A stretch of 64,000 bases of DNA, from positions 248,001-312,000 of the forward strand of contig CP118523.1 of NCBI GenBank assembly GCA_029227815.1. Reading direction: 5' to 3'. Source of the stretch: Clostridiaceae bacterium M8S5 (GTDB lineage Bacteria > Bacillota > Clostridia > Tissierellales > MCWD3). The notes beneath the pieces were generated by a model. The model did not search any database, was not told where the DNA came from, and saw only the letters and a list, made by a program, of their open reading frames with translations. The stretch's first letter is position 1; every line of letters begins with the position of its first letter. This document shows, one piece after another, positions 54,724 through 63,937 of the stretch. Made by a program: the position numbers and the translations under genes.

Positions 54724-55400
54724 TGATGCAATTTGACATCAGAGTAAAGTTCATTGTATTAATACTTGCATCAATAATTACTAGTACTATTAACAACAAT
54801 CTATTATTTATAGGTACTATAGTGTTATTAGGATTGTATTTGTTGATTCAAAGACTTGGGAATACAGCTTTAAAATCAATAATATTAATGGGAATAATAA
54901 ACATAATGTTGAGTCAATCTAGTAATTGGCCAAATGGATTGAACGTGATAATTGTCATGATGGCTTTCATATTGAAACTTATACCACTCGCAATGGCTTC
55001 AAAACCATTGTTTATGGCTAATCCATCAGAGATAATAGCATCATTTGAAAAGATGCATCTACCTAGAGGATTATTTATGACAATAACATTTATGCTCAGG
55101 TTTTATCCAACGGTTAAATTTGAACTAGCTAAGATAAGAAATGCATTAAAATTAAGAGGGATATTGTCAATTAAAAAGCCGTTATTATCCTTAGAGTATC
55201 TAATTGTTCCGTTGATGATTAGGAGTTCAAAAATATCTGATCAGCTTGCAGCAGCGGCTGAGGTAAGAGGGATATCAAACCCTAATAGACATACATCCAT
55301 AAGAATGTTAGAGGTAAAAAGATGTGATTATGTATTATGTATCTTAGCTATAATTTATACAGTCAGTGTGATATTGGCAGATAGAGGAGTAATTTTATGA
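54720..55400 (+). CDS. ECF transporter transmembrane (T) component, CbiQ/EcfT-like
   Basis: 226 residues with five hydrophobic helices. The cytoplasmic loop LAAAAEVRGISNP (about 188-200) is the A-R-G coupling motif that engages the ATPase, and LRFYPTVKFELAKIRNALKLRG is the preceding helix pair typical of EcfT/CbiQ. It couples the S component to ATP hydrolysis. Overlaps the S gene by 4 bp and the A gene by 4 bp (ATGA), so the three are translated as a unit. Confidence 0.9.
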   Translation: MMMQFDIRVKFIVLILASIITSTINNNLLFIGTIVLLGLYLLIQRLGNTALKSIILMGIINIMLSQSSNWPNGLNVIIVMMAFILKLIPLAMASKPLFMANPSEIIASFEKMHLPRGLFMTITFMLRFYPTVKFELAKIRNALKLRGILSIKKPLLSLEYLIVPLMIRSSKISDQLAAAAEVRGISNPNRHTSIRMLEVKRCDYVLCILAIIYTVSVILADRGVIL

Positions 55401-56842
55401 TAGAATTTCAAGACTATTCTTTTTCTTATGAAGAAGGAAAAGAAGAATTAGAAAATATAAATTTAAAAATCAACAAAGGTGAATTCATAGTAGTAAGTGG
55501 TATGAGTGGAAGTGGTAAAACTACTTTAGGTAGAGTTATAAATGGATTAATACCTCATTTTTATAAAGGGAATAGAAAAGGATGCGTATTGATAAATAAT
55601 AAGAATATTAATGATGATGAACTATGGAAAACTGGGAGCAAAGTTGCCTCAGTTTTTCAAGACCCAAATAGTCAATTTTTCGCACATGCTGTAAAAGATG
55701 AGATAGCATTTGGAGCTGAAAACTATGGCTTTAACCCTGATGAAATAAAGAAAAAAACAAAAAATATATTGAATAAATTTGGCATAGCGGAACTATTCGA
55801 TAGAAACATGTTCACACTTTCAAATGGAGAAAAACAAAAGATTGCTATAGCATCTGCTTTGGTAGCAAATCCATCTATATTTGTTTTTGATGAACCTTCT
55901 GCTAATCTAGATGCTAAATCAACGTACGAATTAGCAAATATCATGAAATCTCTAAAGACTGAAGGCAAGACGATTATTGTTATTGAGCATAGGTTGTATT
56001 ATATTAAAAATTTGTTAGATAGTTTTGTATATATGAAGGAAGGTAAAATAAAAAAAATATATTCAAAACAGGAATTCAATTCATTATCTAGTGAAGAGTG
56101 TGTTTCACTAGGCATAAGAACAAATAAATTAGTAAATACGATAGAAGATATTACAAACAAGCAAAAAAGAGAAGAGATTTTGAGGGTCAAAGGTTTAAAT
56201 TTTTCATATAAAGGTAAGAAGATTCTACAAGATGTTAATTTTATAGCAAAAAGGGGTGAAATCATTGCTTTGCTAGGACTTAATGGAAAAGGTAAAACAA
56301 CACTTTGCAATATCATAGCAGGGCTTTTAAAAGAGAGTAATGGAGAGATATTCATAAACGACGAAAGAGTCAAAAGAAATAAAAGAAAAAAATTAATTCA
56401 TTATGTAATGCAGGAAACTGATTGTCAGCTTTTCGCAGAAAGCGTTTTGGATGAACTCAATTTGGGATACATGAAAAGCGACAATGAAAAAATACTACGT
56501 AAATTTGGCCTTTGGAAATTCAAAGATAATCATCCTACAGCATTATCAGGGGGACAAAAACAAAGATTAACTTTAGCATTAAGTGAGAAATGTAACAAAG
56601 ACATTATAATATTTGATGAACCAACAAGCGGACCTGATGGCAAAAACATGAGAATTACAGCAGACTATTTTAAAGCACAGAGTCGAAAAGGTAAGACAAT
56701 TATAGTTGTAACACATGATTTTGAGCTTGTAACACTTTGTTGTGATAGAGCTATTGTATTGGATTCAGGAGAAATAAAGCAAGATACAAACATAAGTGAT
56801 GAAAATGTACAGTCAATGATAAAAGAAACAATATTATCATAA
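55397..56842 (+). CDS. ECF transporter ATPase component with two ATP-binding domains
   Basis: 481 residues: two ABC ATPase domains in one chain. Domain 1 has Walker A SGMSGSGKTT (about 36-45), signature LSNGEKQKIAIA and Walker B FVFDEPSANLD; domain 2 has a shortened-looking Walker A LGLNGKGKTT (about 296-305), signature LSGGQKQRLTLAL and Walker B IIFDEPTSGPD. The fusion replaces the usual separate EcfA1 and EcfA2. It energises uptake by the S and T components encoded before it. The next gene begins 30 bp later, separated by an AAAGGGG ribosome site. Confidence 0.92.
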   Translation: MIEFQDYSFSYEEGKEELENINLKINKGEFIVVSGMSGSGKTTLGRVINGLIPHFYKGNRKGCVLINNKNINDDELWKTGSKVASVFQDPNSQFFAHAVKDEIAFGAENYGFNPDEIKKKTKNILNKFGIAELFDRNMFTLSNGEKQKIAIASALVANPSIFVFDEPSANLDAKSTYELANIMKSLKTEGKTIIVIEHRLYYIKNLLDSFVYMKEGKIKKIYSKQEFNSLSSEECVSLGIRTNKLVNTIEDITNKQKREEILRVKGLNFSYKGKKILQDVNFIAKRGEIIALLGLNGKGKTTLCNIIAGLLKESNGEIFINDERVKRNKRKKLIHYVMQETDCQLFAESVLDELNLGYMKSDNEKILRKFGLWKFKDNHPTALSGGQKQRLTLALSEKCNKDIIIFDEPTSGPDGKNMRITADYFKAQSRKGKTIIVVTHDFELVTLCCDRAIVLDSGEIKQDTNISDENVQSMIKETILS

Positions 56843-56872
56843 ATTGTAATAGAATCAAAGGGGTAGGTGAAA

Positions 56873-58657
56873 ATGAAAAAAAAAGAAAAGAGTGTAATTC
56901 AACATCTAATGGAGTTTACAAAAAAACATAGAAAATATTATATAGTATCAGTTATATTGGCTATAATAGGCGTGATTTTTAGTATTGCTCCTTATTACAT
57001 CATATCTAAAGGAGTATTAGAGCTTATTAATAAAAATAAAGATATGAATGTATATATAGAGCTATGTTTGATTATGGCAGGAATGTGGGTAGTTAGAGTA
57101 TTATGTCATATGTTATCGTCTGCACTTTCTCATAAAGCAACATTTGCAGTAATAGGAGAGATTAGAGTTAGGATAGCAAATAAGTTAACTAAAGTACCTA
57201 TGGGATATATAATAGACACTCCATCAGGGAAAGTTAAAAATATTATGGTTGAAAAAATAGATAGTATAGAACCGACATTAGCACATGTTGTGCCAGAAAT
57301 GACAGCTAATTTATTAGGACCTTTACTTACAATTATTTATTTGTTCACGATTGATTATAGAATAGCAATTGCTTCTCTATTGACAGTGCCAGCAGGCATT
57401 ATTCCATTTTGTATATTGATGAAATCATACGAGAAGAATTATAAAAATTATGTAGAGAAAAATAAAATACTTAATGCTGTTGCTATAGAATATATAAACG
57501 GTATAGAAGTAATTAAAGCTTTTAATCAATCAGCAGGTTCTTACAAAAAATTCACTACAGCAACAAAAGAAGCTGCGTATGCAGCAATAAACTGGATGAA
57601 GAGAAGTAACTTATATTTTTCAATAGCTATGTCAGTATTTCCTGCTGTTTTAGTGAGTGTATTGCCTATAGGTTGTATTTTATACATCAATGGGTTATTA
57701 ACTATGGAAAGTTTCATAGTAGCAACTATACTGTCATTGGGTATTATCATGCCACTAATTACAGCGATGTCGTATACAGATGAATTAGCTAGGATAGGAA
57801 CTATTATCAATGATATTACTGAAATAACCGAGCAAGAGGATTTAATTAGACCAAATAAAAGACAAAGAATAAAAGACTATAATATAGAGATTAAAAATGT
57901 TAGTTTTTCTTATCATACCAAAGATGATAAAGCCGAAGATGTAATCAAAAATATAAATTTGGAAATTAACCAGGGTGATGTTACAGCGATTGTTGGACCA
58001 TCAGGAGGAGGAAAATCTACAATAGCAAAACTTATTGCATCATTTTGGGATACTACTAATGGAGATATTTTTATAGGAGGAACACCTATAAAACAGATTC
58101 CACTGAGTCAACTAAATGAGGTGATAGCTTATGTGTCTCAGGACAATTATTTATTTAATGACACAGTACGTAACAATATACGTATGGGAAATATAAATGC
58201 AACAGACACAGAAGTTGAAGAATGTGCTAAGAAAAGTGGATGTCATGACTTTATCATGAAATTAGAAAATGGATATGAAACAAAAGTAGGAGATGCAGGT
58301 GGTCAGATTTCAGGAGGAGAACGACAGAGGATATCTATAGCAAGAGCAATTCTAAAAAATGCACCTATTATTATTCTAGATGAAGCGACAGCTTATACAG
58401 ACCCTGAAAATGAAGCAATAATGCAGGAATCAATAGCAAAGCTAGTAAAAGGCAAAACACTCTTAGTCATAGCTCATAGACTATCTACAATAGTAGATGT
58501 CGATAAGATTGTTGTAATCAAAGGCGGTAAGGTAGAAGCAGAGGGTAAACATAAACACTTGATAGAAAACTGCAAACTATATTCAAGTATGTGGAACGCA
58601 CATATTAGTGCAAAAGATACTTTAGCTGATAATACACAAGTAAAGGAAGGAGCATAA
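56873..58657 (+). CDS. ABC transporter, IrtA/YbtP-like half (membrane and ATPase domains)
   Basis: 594 residues. Transmembrane domain (about 20-310), Walker A GPSGGGKST, signature ISGGERQRISIARAIL, Walker B IIILDEATAYTDPENE and H-loop VIAHRLS. The GGGKST Walker A and ATAxxDPENE Walker B endings recur in IrtAB/YbtPQ-type siderophore-importing ABC proteins, which have exporter folds. ATG 56873 is 9 bp from AAAGGGG; an upstream GTG (56867) is too close. It pairs with the next gene and shares the operon with an ECF transporter. Confidence 0.87.
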   Translation: MKKKEKSVIQHLMEFTKKHRKYYIVSVILAIIGVIFSIAPYYIISKGVLELINKNKDMNVYIELCLIMAGMWVVRVLCHMLSSALSHKATFAVIGEIRVRIANKLTKVPMGYIIDTPSGKVKNIMVEKIDSIEPTLAHVVPEMTANLLGPLLTIIYLFTIDYRIAIASLLTVPAGIIPFCILMKSYEKNYKNYVEKNKILNAVAIEYINGIEVIKAFNQSAGSYKKFTTATKEAAYAAINWMKRSNLYFSIAMSVFPAVLVSVLPIGCILYINGLLTMESFIVATILSLGIIMPLITAMSYTDELARIGTIINDITEITEQEDLIRPNKRQRIKDYNIEIKNVSFSYHTKDDKAEDVIKNINLEINQGDVTAIVGPSGGGKSTIAKLIASFWDTTNGDIFIGGTPIKQIPLSQLNEVIAYVSQDNYLFNDTVRNNIRMGNINATDTEVEECAKKSGCHDFIMKLENGYETKVGDAGGQISGGERQRISIARAILKNAPIIILDEATAYTDPENEAIMQESIAKLVKGKTLLVIAHRLSTIVDVDKIVVIKGGKVEAEGKHKHLIENCKLYSSMWNAHISAKDTLADNTQVKEGA

Positions 58658-58659
58658 AG

Positions 58660-60390
58660 ATGATAACTATATTTAGAAAATTTTTCAAGTTTTCAGGAGA
58701 GCAAAGGAAACTATTCAATACAACATTGATTATATCTGTAATACATTCTATTTTTGATGCTCTAAGGATTCCTGCAATTGCTGTTGTATTAAAAGCGCTT
58801 ATTACAGATAGTGTAACGTATCAAACAGTATATATGTCATTTGCTATAATGATTATTAGCATTATAGGAAGTGTAGTAACAAGGAATTTAATGACCGTAA
58901 AGCAAACAATAGGAGGGTATACTGTTTGTGCAAATAAACGAATAGAGATTGCGGAGCATCTAAAGCATGTTACTATGGGGTATTTTAACAGAAAAAGTTT
59001 AGGATATATTTCGTCTGTAACGACAAATACAGCTGAGCAACTACAGGATGTAGCAACACGTTCGATACAGTTGGTTCTACAAGGTTTCATTACGACTGGG
59101 ATTATAGCATTATCAATTTGTATATTTGATATAAGAATCGGGATTATAGTGATAGCAGGAATTTTTCTATTTTTGATATCTAATATTATGCTGAGAAGAC
59201 AAACTGAGAAAGTAGCACCTAGAAAATCATATGAAGACTCTAGATTAGTTGGAGCAGTATTAGAGTATATACAAGGTATTGGAGTTATCAAATCTTATAA
59301 CTTAGATAAAGATGCTAACAAGACAGTTAACAAAGCTATCGCCGATAATGAAGAAGTAAATTTTGACTTAGAGAAAAAATTTGTTCCTTTCAATGGATTA
59401 CAACAGGTGGTATTAAAGCTCACTTCAGTTGCAGTTATAGGGTCGTCTATTTACTTTTATGTTAATGATACTATGGATTTGATTAATTGCTTATTGATGA
59501 TAATATGTTCTTTTATTATTTATGGAAAACTAGAGGCTACAGGTAGTTTTTCGTCATTATTAAGAATAGTTGACATGTCAGTAGATAAGATAAATGAGGT
59601 ATTTGACACTCCAACTATGGATATAGACGGAGAGGATATCAAAGCTAGAAACTACGATATAGAAGCTAACAATATTAGCTTTTCATACAATGATAAAAGA
59701 GTTATAAGAGATGTAAGTTTCACAATACCCCAGAAGACTACAACAGCTATTGTAGGGCCTTCGGGTGGCGGGAAAAGTACGTTATGTAAATTGATTTCGA
59801 GGTTTTGGGATGTTGATGAAGGAGCAATTACTTTAGGGGGAGTAAATATAAAAGATTATAAGCTTGATAGTTTGCTTTCTAATGTCAGTATGGTTTTCCA
59901 AAACGTCTATTTATTTAACGATACTATAGAAAATAATATAAAGTTTGGTAAACCAAATGCAACACGTAAAGAAGTAATAGAAGCTGCAAAAAAAGCATGT
60001 TGTCATGATTTTATAACGAGTTTTAAAGATGGATATGACACTATTATTGGAGAAGGTGGGGCTAGTATATCAGGGGGAGAAAAACAGCGTATATCAATAG
60101 CTAGAGCACTAATAAAAGATGCTCCTATTGTAATACTAGACGAAGCAACAGCAAATGTTGACCCTGAAAATGAGTTTCAATTGCAACAGGCTATAAATGC
60201 ATTGACTACAAACAAGACTATCATCATGATAGCACACAGACTAAAAACAATAAGGAATGCAGATCAAATATTAGTAGTAGATGATGGGAAGATTGTTCAA
60301 AGAGGAACACACAAAGAGCTAATAAAAAAACAAGGTATCTATGCAAATTTCATAAATATAAGAGAGAAAGCAACAAGCTGGAAGATATAA
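58660..60390 (+). CDS. ABC transporter, IrtB/YbtQ-like half
   Basis: 576 residues. Transmembrane domain (about 15-300), Walker A GPSGGGKST, signature ISGGEKQRISIARALI, Walker B IVILDEATANVDPENE and H-loop MIAHRLK. It is the heterodimer partner of the preceding protein and ends the operon. AAGGAGC at 58643-58651 sets the ATG. The pair could import an iron-siderophore complex while the ECF module takes up a second compound or the pair processes the same substrate; the division of labour is not readable from sequence. Confidence 0.87.
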   Translation: MITIFRKFFKFSGEQRKLFNTTLIISVIHSIFDALRIPAIAVVLKALITDSVTYQTVYMSFAIMIISIIGSVVTRNLMTVKQTIGGYTVCANKRIEIAEHLKHVTMGYFNRKSLGYISSVTTNTAEQLQDVATRSIQLVLQGFITTGIIALSICIFDIRIGIIVIAGIFLFLISNIMLRRQTEKVAPRKSYEDSRLVGAVLEYIQGIGVIKSYNLDKDANKTVNKAIADNEEVNFDLEKKFVPFNGLQQVVLKLTSVAVIGSSIYFYVNDTMDLINCLLMIICSFIIYGKLEATGSFSSLLRIVDMSVDKINEVFDTPTMDIDGEDIKARNYDIEANNISFSYNDKRVIRDVSFTIPQKTTTAIVGPSGGGKSTLCKLISRFWDVDEGAITLGGVNIKDYKLDSLLSNVSMVFQNVYLFNDTIENNIKFGKPNATRKEVIEAAKKACCHDFITSFKDGYDTIIGEGGASISGGEKQRISIARALIKDAPIVILDEATANVDPENEFQLQQAINALTTNKTIIMIAHRLKTIRNADQILVVDDGKIVQRGTHKELIKKQGIYANFINIREKATSWKI

Positions 60391-60438
60391 CGAAAACATA
60401 TCCAAAACTATGTAGTTAACGTAAAATGAATAAATATA

Positions 60439-60477
60439 AAAAAGTGACCTATATTTTTAATTGAAGGTCATTTTTTA
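60439..60477 (+). terminator. Terminator after the ECF/ABC operon
   Basis: AAAAAGTGACCT / AGGTCATTTTTT arms around a 15-nt loop followed by a run of six T. Confidence 0.75.
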
Positions 60478-60524
60478 TGTTTAGATATATTATGTTCAGT
60501 AAAAACTTTTAAATTATTATTATT

Positions 60525-60565
60525 CGGTCAATTATTATTTCTAATGACCTTTACAAAATCGGTCA
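60525..60565. promoter_or_regulatory. Three half-sites of a probable TetR operator
   Basis: GGTCA (60526-60530), TGACC (60545-60549) and GGTCA (60561-60565), the last two forming TGACC-N11-GGTCA. They lie 50-90 bp upstream of the TetR gene start at 60615 and would overlap its promoter. Confidence 0.5.
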
Positions 60566-60614
60566 GTGAAAATAGAATAATATCAAAATAATAAACAAAA
60601 AGGGGGTATCAAAG

Positions 60615-61235
60615 TTGAACAATAGCTTTTTTAAATTACCCAAGGAAAAACAGACAAATTTATTCTATGCAGGATGTAAAGTCTTTGCAAATAACACATA
60701 CAAAAAAGCTTCTATGTCAAAGGTCGCAAATGAAGCAGGTATTTCTAAATCCTTATTGTTTTATTACTTTAAAAACAAGAAAGAATATTATTTATTTATA
60801 CTAGAGCATGTTATACATGACTGGAATAATTATTTGTTTGCTAACATTAACGAAGATGAGACCTATGATTTATTTGACAAAGTAATAGATATTATTAAAC
60901 TAAAGCAAACATATATCAAAAAACTACAATTGTATTATAAGCTATTTAAAAGGATCTACTATGAAAAGGAAGATAGTTTAACAGACGATTTAAAGAGGTT
61001 AAAATCAAAAATGAAACAACCATATGAAAAGCTGTATAAGCTAATAGATAAAAGTAAATTTAAGGATGAGCAAGAGATTAAAAATTGTGTTGAAATACTA
61101 CTTTACTTTGCTCAAGGACAATTGGTTGATACAGAAATAGATTCAATAGATGAAGATGTATTAGTAGATAAATTCAAACAAATTGTAAGTTCTCTAAGGC
61201 GTAACTACTACAAGGAGGAATACAATGGAGTTTAA
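60615..61235 (+). CDS. TetR/AcrR-family regulator
   Basis: 206 residues. N-terminal helix-turn-helix SKVANEAGISKSLLFYYFKN (about 33-52) following LFYAGCKVFANNTYKKASM; a ligand-binding helical domain follows. TTG 60615 is supported by AGGGGGT 8 bp upstream. It is the first gene of a small unit of four and probably binds the GGTCA sites in its own promoter. The alpha/beta hydrolase gene overlaps it by 11 bp. Confidence 0.87.
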   Translation: MNNSFFKLPKEKQTNLFYAGCKVFANNTYKKASMSKVANEAGISKSLLFYYFKNKKEYYLFILEHVIHDWNNYLFANINEDETYDLFDKVIDIIKLKQTYIKKLQLYYKLFKRIYYEKEDSLTDDLKRLKSKMKQPYEKLYKLIDKSKFKDEQEIKNCVEILLYFAQGQLVDTEIDSIDEDVLVDKFKQIVSSLRRNYYKEEYNGV

Positions 61236-62031
61236 AGAGTTTGGAAAAAGAAATCAAAAAAGAGCATTACTTATACATGGAGGTTACGTATCATGGAAAA
61301 CACTATATGTTCAAATAGAGCAATTATCTAGTGATTACCATGTATATGTACCTTTGCTAGATGGGCATAACATGAATAATGATTCTGAGTTAAAATCTAT
61401 AGAATTAGAGGCATTGAAAATTATAAAATACTTTGAAGACAAAGAAATACATGAGATTGATGTTATATATGGAGCTTCACTTGGTGGGGATATAGTACTT
61501 GAAATAATGTGCCAGAGCAATAATTTTGCTAAGTTTGCATTTGTTGAATCAGGTGCTCTTAATATAAATAATATTATGGGATGGCTCCTTACAAAGTTAA
61601 CTACGAAAGTGATTTACAATAGCGTTAGAGGTAATAAAATATGTGAAAAAGTGTTAGACAAATGGTTAGAACATATGAAAATGCCGAAGCATTTGCACTC
61701 TGATACAAAAAGAGTTTTAAAGCATATGTCTAAATACACAACTAAAAATGTACAAAATCTTGTTTGTAATTATAAACTAAAAGAGTCAATGCGTGGAGTA
61801 AGCACAAAGTGTCTTATTGTATATACTTCAAAGGAAAAAGGTTATATGAAAAGACCATATAGCGAAATGAAGAAAATGGTTAAGAACATGCAGATTATGT
61901 GTATTGAAGGTTATGTTCATGGAGAACTATGCATAGGTAATCCTAAAAAAGTAGTAAAGATGATGAGAGATTTTATTAGTAAAAATACAATAAAAAAACA
62001 AGAGAGGGGTGCTTCACTTGAAAGCGAGTAA
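61225..62031 (+). CDS. Alpha/beta-hydrolase-fold protein
   Basis: 268 residues. The nucleophile elbow is GASLGGDIVLEI (Ser about 88), the oxyanion region LLIHGGYVSWKTLY, and the acid/His end VYTSKEKGYMKRPY and GYVHGELCIGN. Acts as an esterase, lipase or thioesterase; no cofactor motif is seen and no signal peptide. ATG 61225 overlaps the TetR gene end, and its own end overlaps the next gene by 14 bp, so the four genes are an operon. The substrate is not inferable. Confidence 0.83.
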   Translation: MEFKEFGKRNQKRALLIHGGYVSWKTLYVQIEQLSSDYHVYVPLLDGHNMNNDSELKSIELEALKIIKYFEDKEIHEIDVIYGASLGGDIVLEIMCQSNNFAKFAFVESGALNINNIMGWLLTKLTTKVIYNSVRGNKICEKVLDKWLEHMKMPKHLHSDTKRVLKHMSKYTTKNVQNLVCNYKLKESMRGVSTKCLIVYTSKEKGYMKRPYSEMKKMVKNMQIMCIEGYVHGELCIGNPKKVVKMMRDFISKNTIKKQERGASLESE

Positions 62032-62794
62032 GAACTTTATACTAAAATACATTTTAATTGCTGTAACTATAGCGGTAGCTTTGTATTTTGTCTTGTTATC
62101 CACCGAAAGAAAAGGATTAGTTGATATGTGTATAGAGGCTGTATTATTTTTTTGTGGTAGCATGATTGCATTCAGAGGGTTTTTAAAAGACAAATCTAAT
62201 AGTAATTTTTCAAAGTTTAAATTTTTTTATGGGTTAACTTACTTATTGATTGTTATTAGCTTTTGTGTGGGTATTTATTACTTTATAAAAAACCCTGCTG
62301 TTGTTGAGATAAAAGCAGAGGATGTTTCAGATAGCTCTGTATTAATCATACATAGCTTGATAAAATCATTGTCAATAATATGCCTAATATTTACTTGGAG
62401 CTATTTTTATAAATATTTAAACATTGATATTACTTTTAAAAAGAAAGTCTCGCTATATCTGTTTGGAGCTTCATTATATATGGGAGCTTCTATAGTGATT
62501 TGGAGACTAGTTAATGATGCGAGTGTTTTAAGTTTAGGATTTATAGTTGGTATTGTAGTAGGAATATTTGCGTGTATTGCAAGAGACTATAGAGCTAGAT
62601 ATTTAACTATAATCTTTAGTGTATATAGTATAATCCATCTAGTTGAGTTTTATATGATGGGTAAAGGAATGCATCTAGTAACTGGCATCAATAACCCTAT
62701 ATATTGGGGTACAACGGTGTTGTATATACTTGAAGTAAGAAGATGGATTAGCATGGAGGAAAAGAAAAGTATACTCAATGAAAGGAAGGCTTAA
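62018..62794 (+). CDS. Integral membrane protein of unknown family
   Basis: 258 residues with seven to eight hydrophobic segments (IAVTIAVALYFVLLS, LFFCGSMIAFRGF, YGLTYLLIVISFCVGIYY, SIICLIFTWSYFYKY, SLYLFGASLYMGASI, GFIVGIVVGIFACIA, IFSVYSIIHLVEF, WGTTVLYILEV) and only short loops. No conserved catalytic motif was recognised. TTG 62018 is chosen: GAGAGGGG ends 8 bp ahead, whereas GTG 62009 lies within that site. The gene sits between a hydrolase and an amidohydrolase and overlaps the former. Confidence 0.7.
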   Translation: MKASKNFILKYILIAVTIAVALYFVLLSTERKGLVDMCIEAVLFFCGSMIAFRGFLKDKSNSNFSKFKFFYGLTYLLIVISFCVGIYYFIKNPAVVEIKAEDVSDSSVLIIHSLIKSLSIICLIFTWSYFYKYLNIDITFKKKVSLYLFGASLYMGASIVIWRLVNDASVLSLGFIVGIVVGIFACIARDYRARYLTIIFSVYSIIHLVEFYMMGKGMHLVTGINNPIYWGTTVLYILEVRRWISMEEKKSILNERKA

Positions 62795-62795
62795 T

Positions 62796-63830
62796 ATGTT
62801 GACAAAGCAAGAATGGATTAAAGATAAAAAGTATCTATCGCTAAATAGTGATGGTGATTATGTTATAGATTGTCCAGATGAACTTAATATTATTGATTTC
62901 CACACGCATATGTCAAATGTATTACCAGGTAAAGTATCAGATCCAAGCATTAAAGGAAATAAGCCAAGTTTTCTAACTCTACCTGAATTAAAAGATTTGG
63001 ATTTATCTGTTCCGTATTGGAAAAAGATAAACCCAGACGAAAAGAGAAAAGGACTGCTTTCTGTAATTAAGTTTTCACTTAATGGGTATAAGATATTTAA
63101 AGATATGATTAGAGGTGGAACTTATGAAAATTGTTTTAAATCACAAAGCGATAATAAAATTAAGATAAATGTAGTTCTTCCTATAAGTTCTAAGAAAAAT
63201 GATCGTTCAATGGAAGCTTTAAAAGTAGCTAAAGATTATCCTGACAGGCTCATAGCATTTTGTTCAGTACATCCATATGATACAAATATCAAAGAAAAAA
63301 TTTTTAAATACAAAGAATTAGGAGCTAAAGGATTCAAGCTCAAAATAACTGATCTGGAATTGAAAAATGACTATTCTCCAGTTATTAAACTATTTGAAGC
63401 TTGCCATGAAGCAAAGTTACCCGTTATCTTTCATACAGGCTCATTAACACATATAAAGCAAGAGAATACATCAAAACTGATGTGGAAATTACTTAAATCT
63501 ACACGAGCAAGTATATTCGGTGATTTGCTTGGGAAGCTACCACGAGATTTTAAATTTATCTTTGGACATAGTGGAATAGGAGAATACAAACTAGTAGCAG
63601 ATTATCTTAAAAAGTTTCCAGCTTCATATGCAGAAGTATCTTGTCAGTCAGCGGATAGTATCAAATATTTGATAAAAAATGTTGGAGATGAGCGACTGCT
63701 ATTTGGATCTGATTGGCCAGCATTGCCTCAAGCTTTTACTCTTTCAAGAGTGTTGTTAGCTACAGAAAATAATAAAAAAGCAAGAGAAAATATACTATAC
63801 AACAATGCATGTAATTTGTTAGATATATAA
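62796..63830 (+). CDS. Amidohydrolase-family (COG2159-like) metal-dependent enzyme
   Basis: 344 residues. TIM-barrel amidohydrolase with the metal motif IIDFHTHMSN (HxH, about 29), further His in VIFHTGSL (about 211) and FIFGHSG (about 253), and Asp in LLFGSDWPALP (about 305). Such enzymes hydrolyse or decarboxylate small acids or amides. ATG 62796 follows AAAGGAAGG; the in-frame ATG at 62778 lies before that site. It closes the TetR operon of alpha/beta hydrolase and membrane protein; together these suggest uptake or turnover of a lipophilic compound. Confidence 0.86.
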   Translation: MLTKQEWIKDKKYLSLNSDGDYVIDCPDELNIIDFHTHMSNVLPGKVSDPSIKGNKPSFLTLPELKDLDLSVPYWKKINPDEKRKGLLSVIKFSLNGYKIFKDMIRGGTYENCFKSQSDNKIKINVVLPISSKKNDRSMEALKVAKDYPDRLIAFCSVHPYDTNIKEKIFKYKELGAKGFKLKITDLELKNDYSPVIKLFEACHEAKLPVIFHTGSLTHIKQENTSKLMWKLLKSTRASIFGDLLGKLPRDFKFIFGHSGIGEYKLVADYLKKFPASYAEVSCQSADSIKYLIKNVGDERLLFGSDWPALPQAFTLSRVLLATENNKKARENILYNNACNLLDI

Positions 63831-63879
63831 TAAATACTACATTATGATTTAAAAAAAACAGGAGATAATACAAATATAG

Positions 63880-63917
63880 AAACCCTCTAATGCAAATCAA
63901 AGATTAGAGGGTTTTGT
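63880..63917. terminator. Bidirectional terminator
   Basis: AAACCCTCTAAT / ATTAGAGGGTTT with T tail on both sides, between convergent genes. Confidence 0.8.
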
Positions 63918-63937
63918 AAATCGTATTTTGTCTTGAT

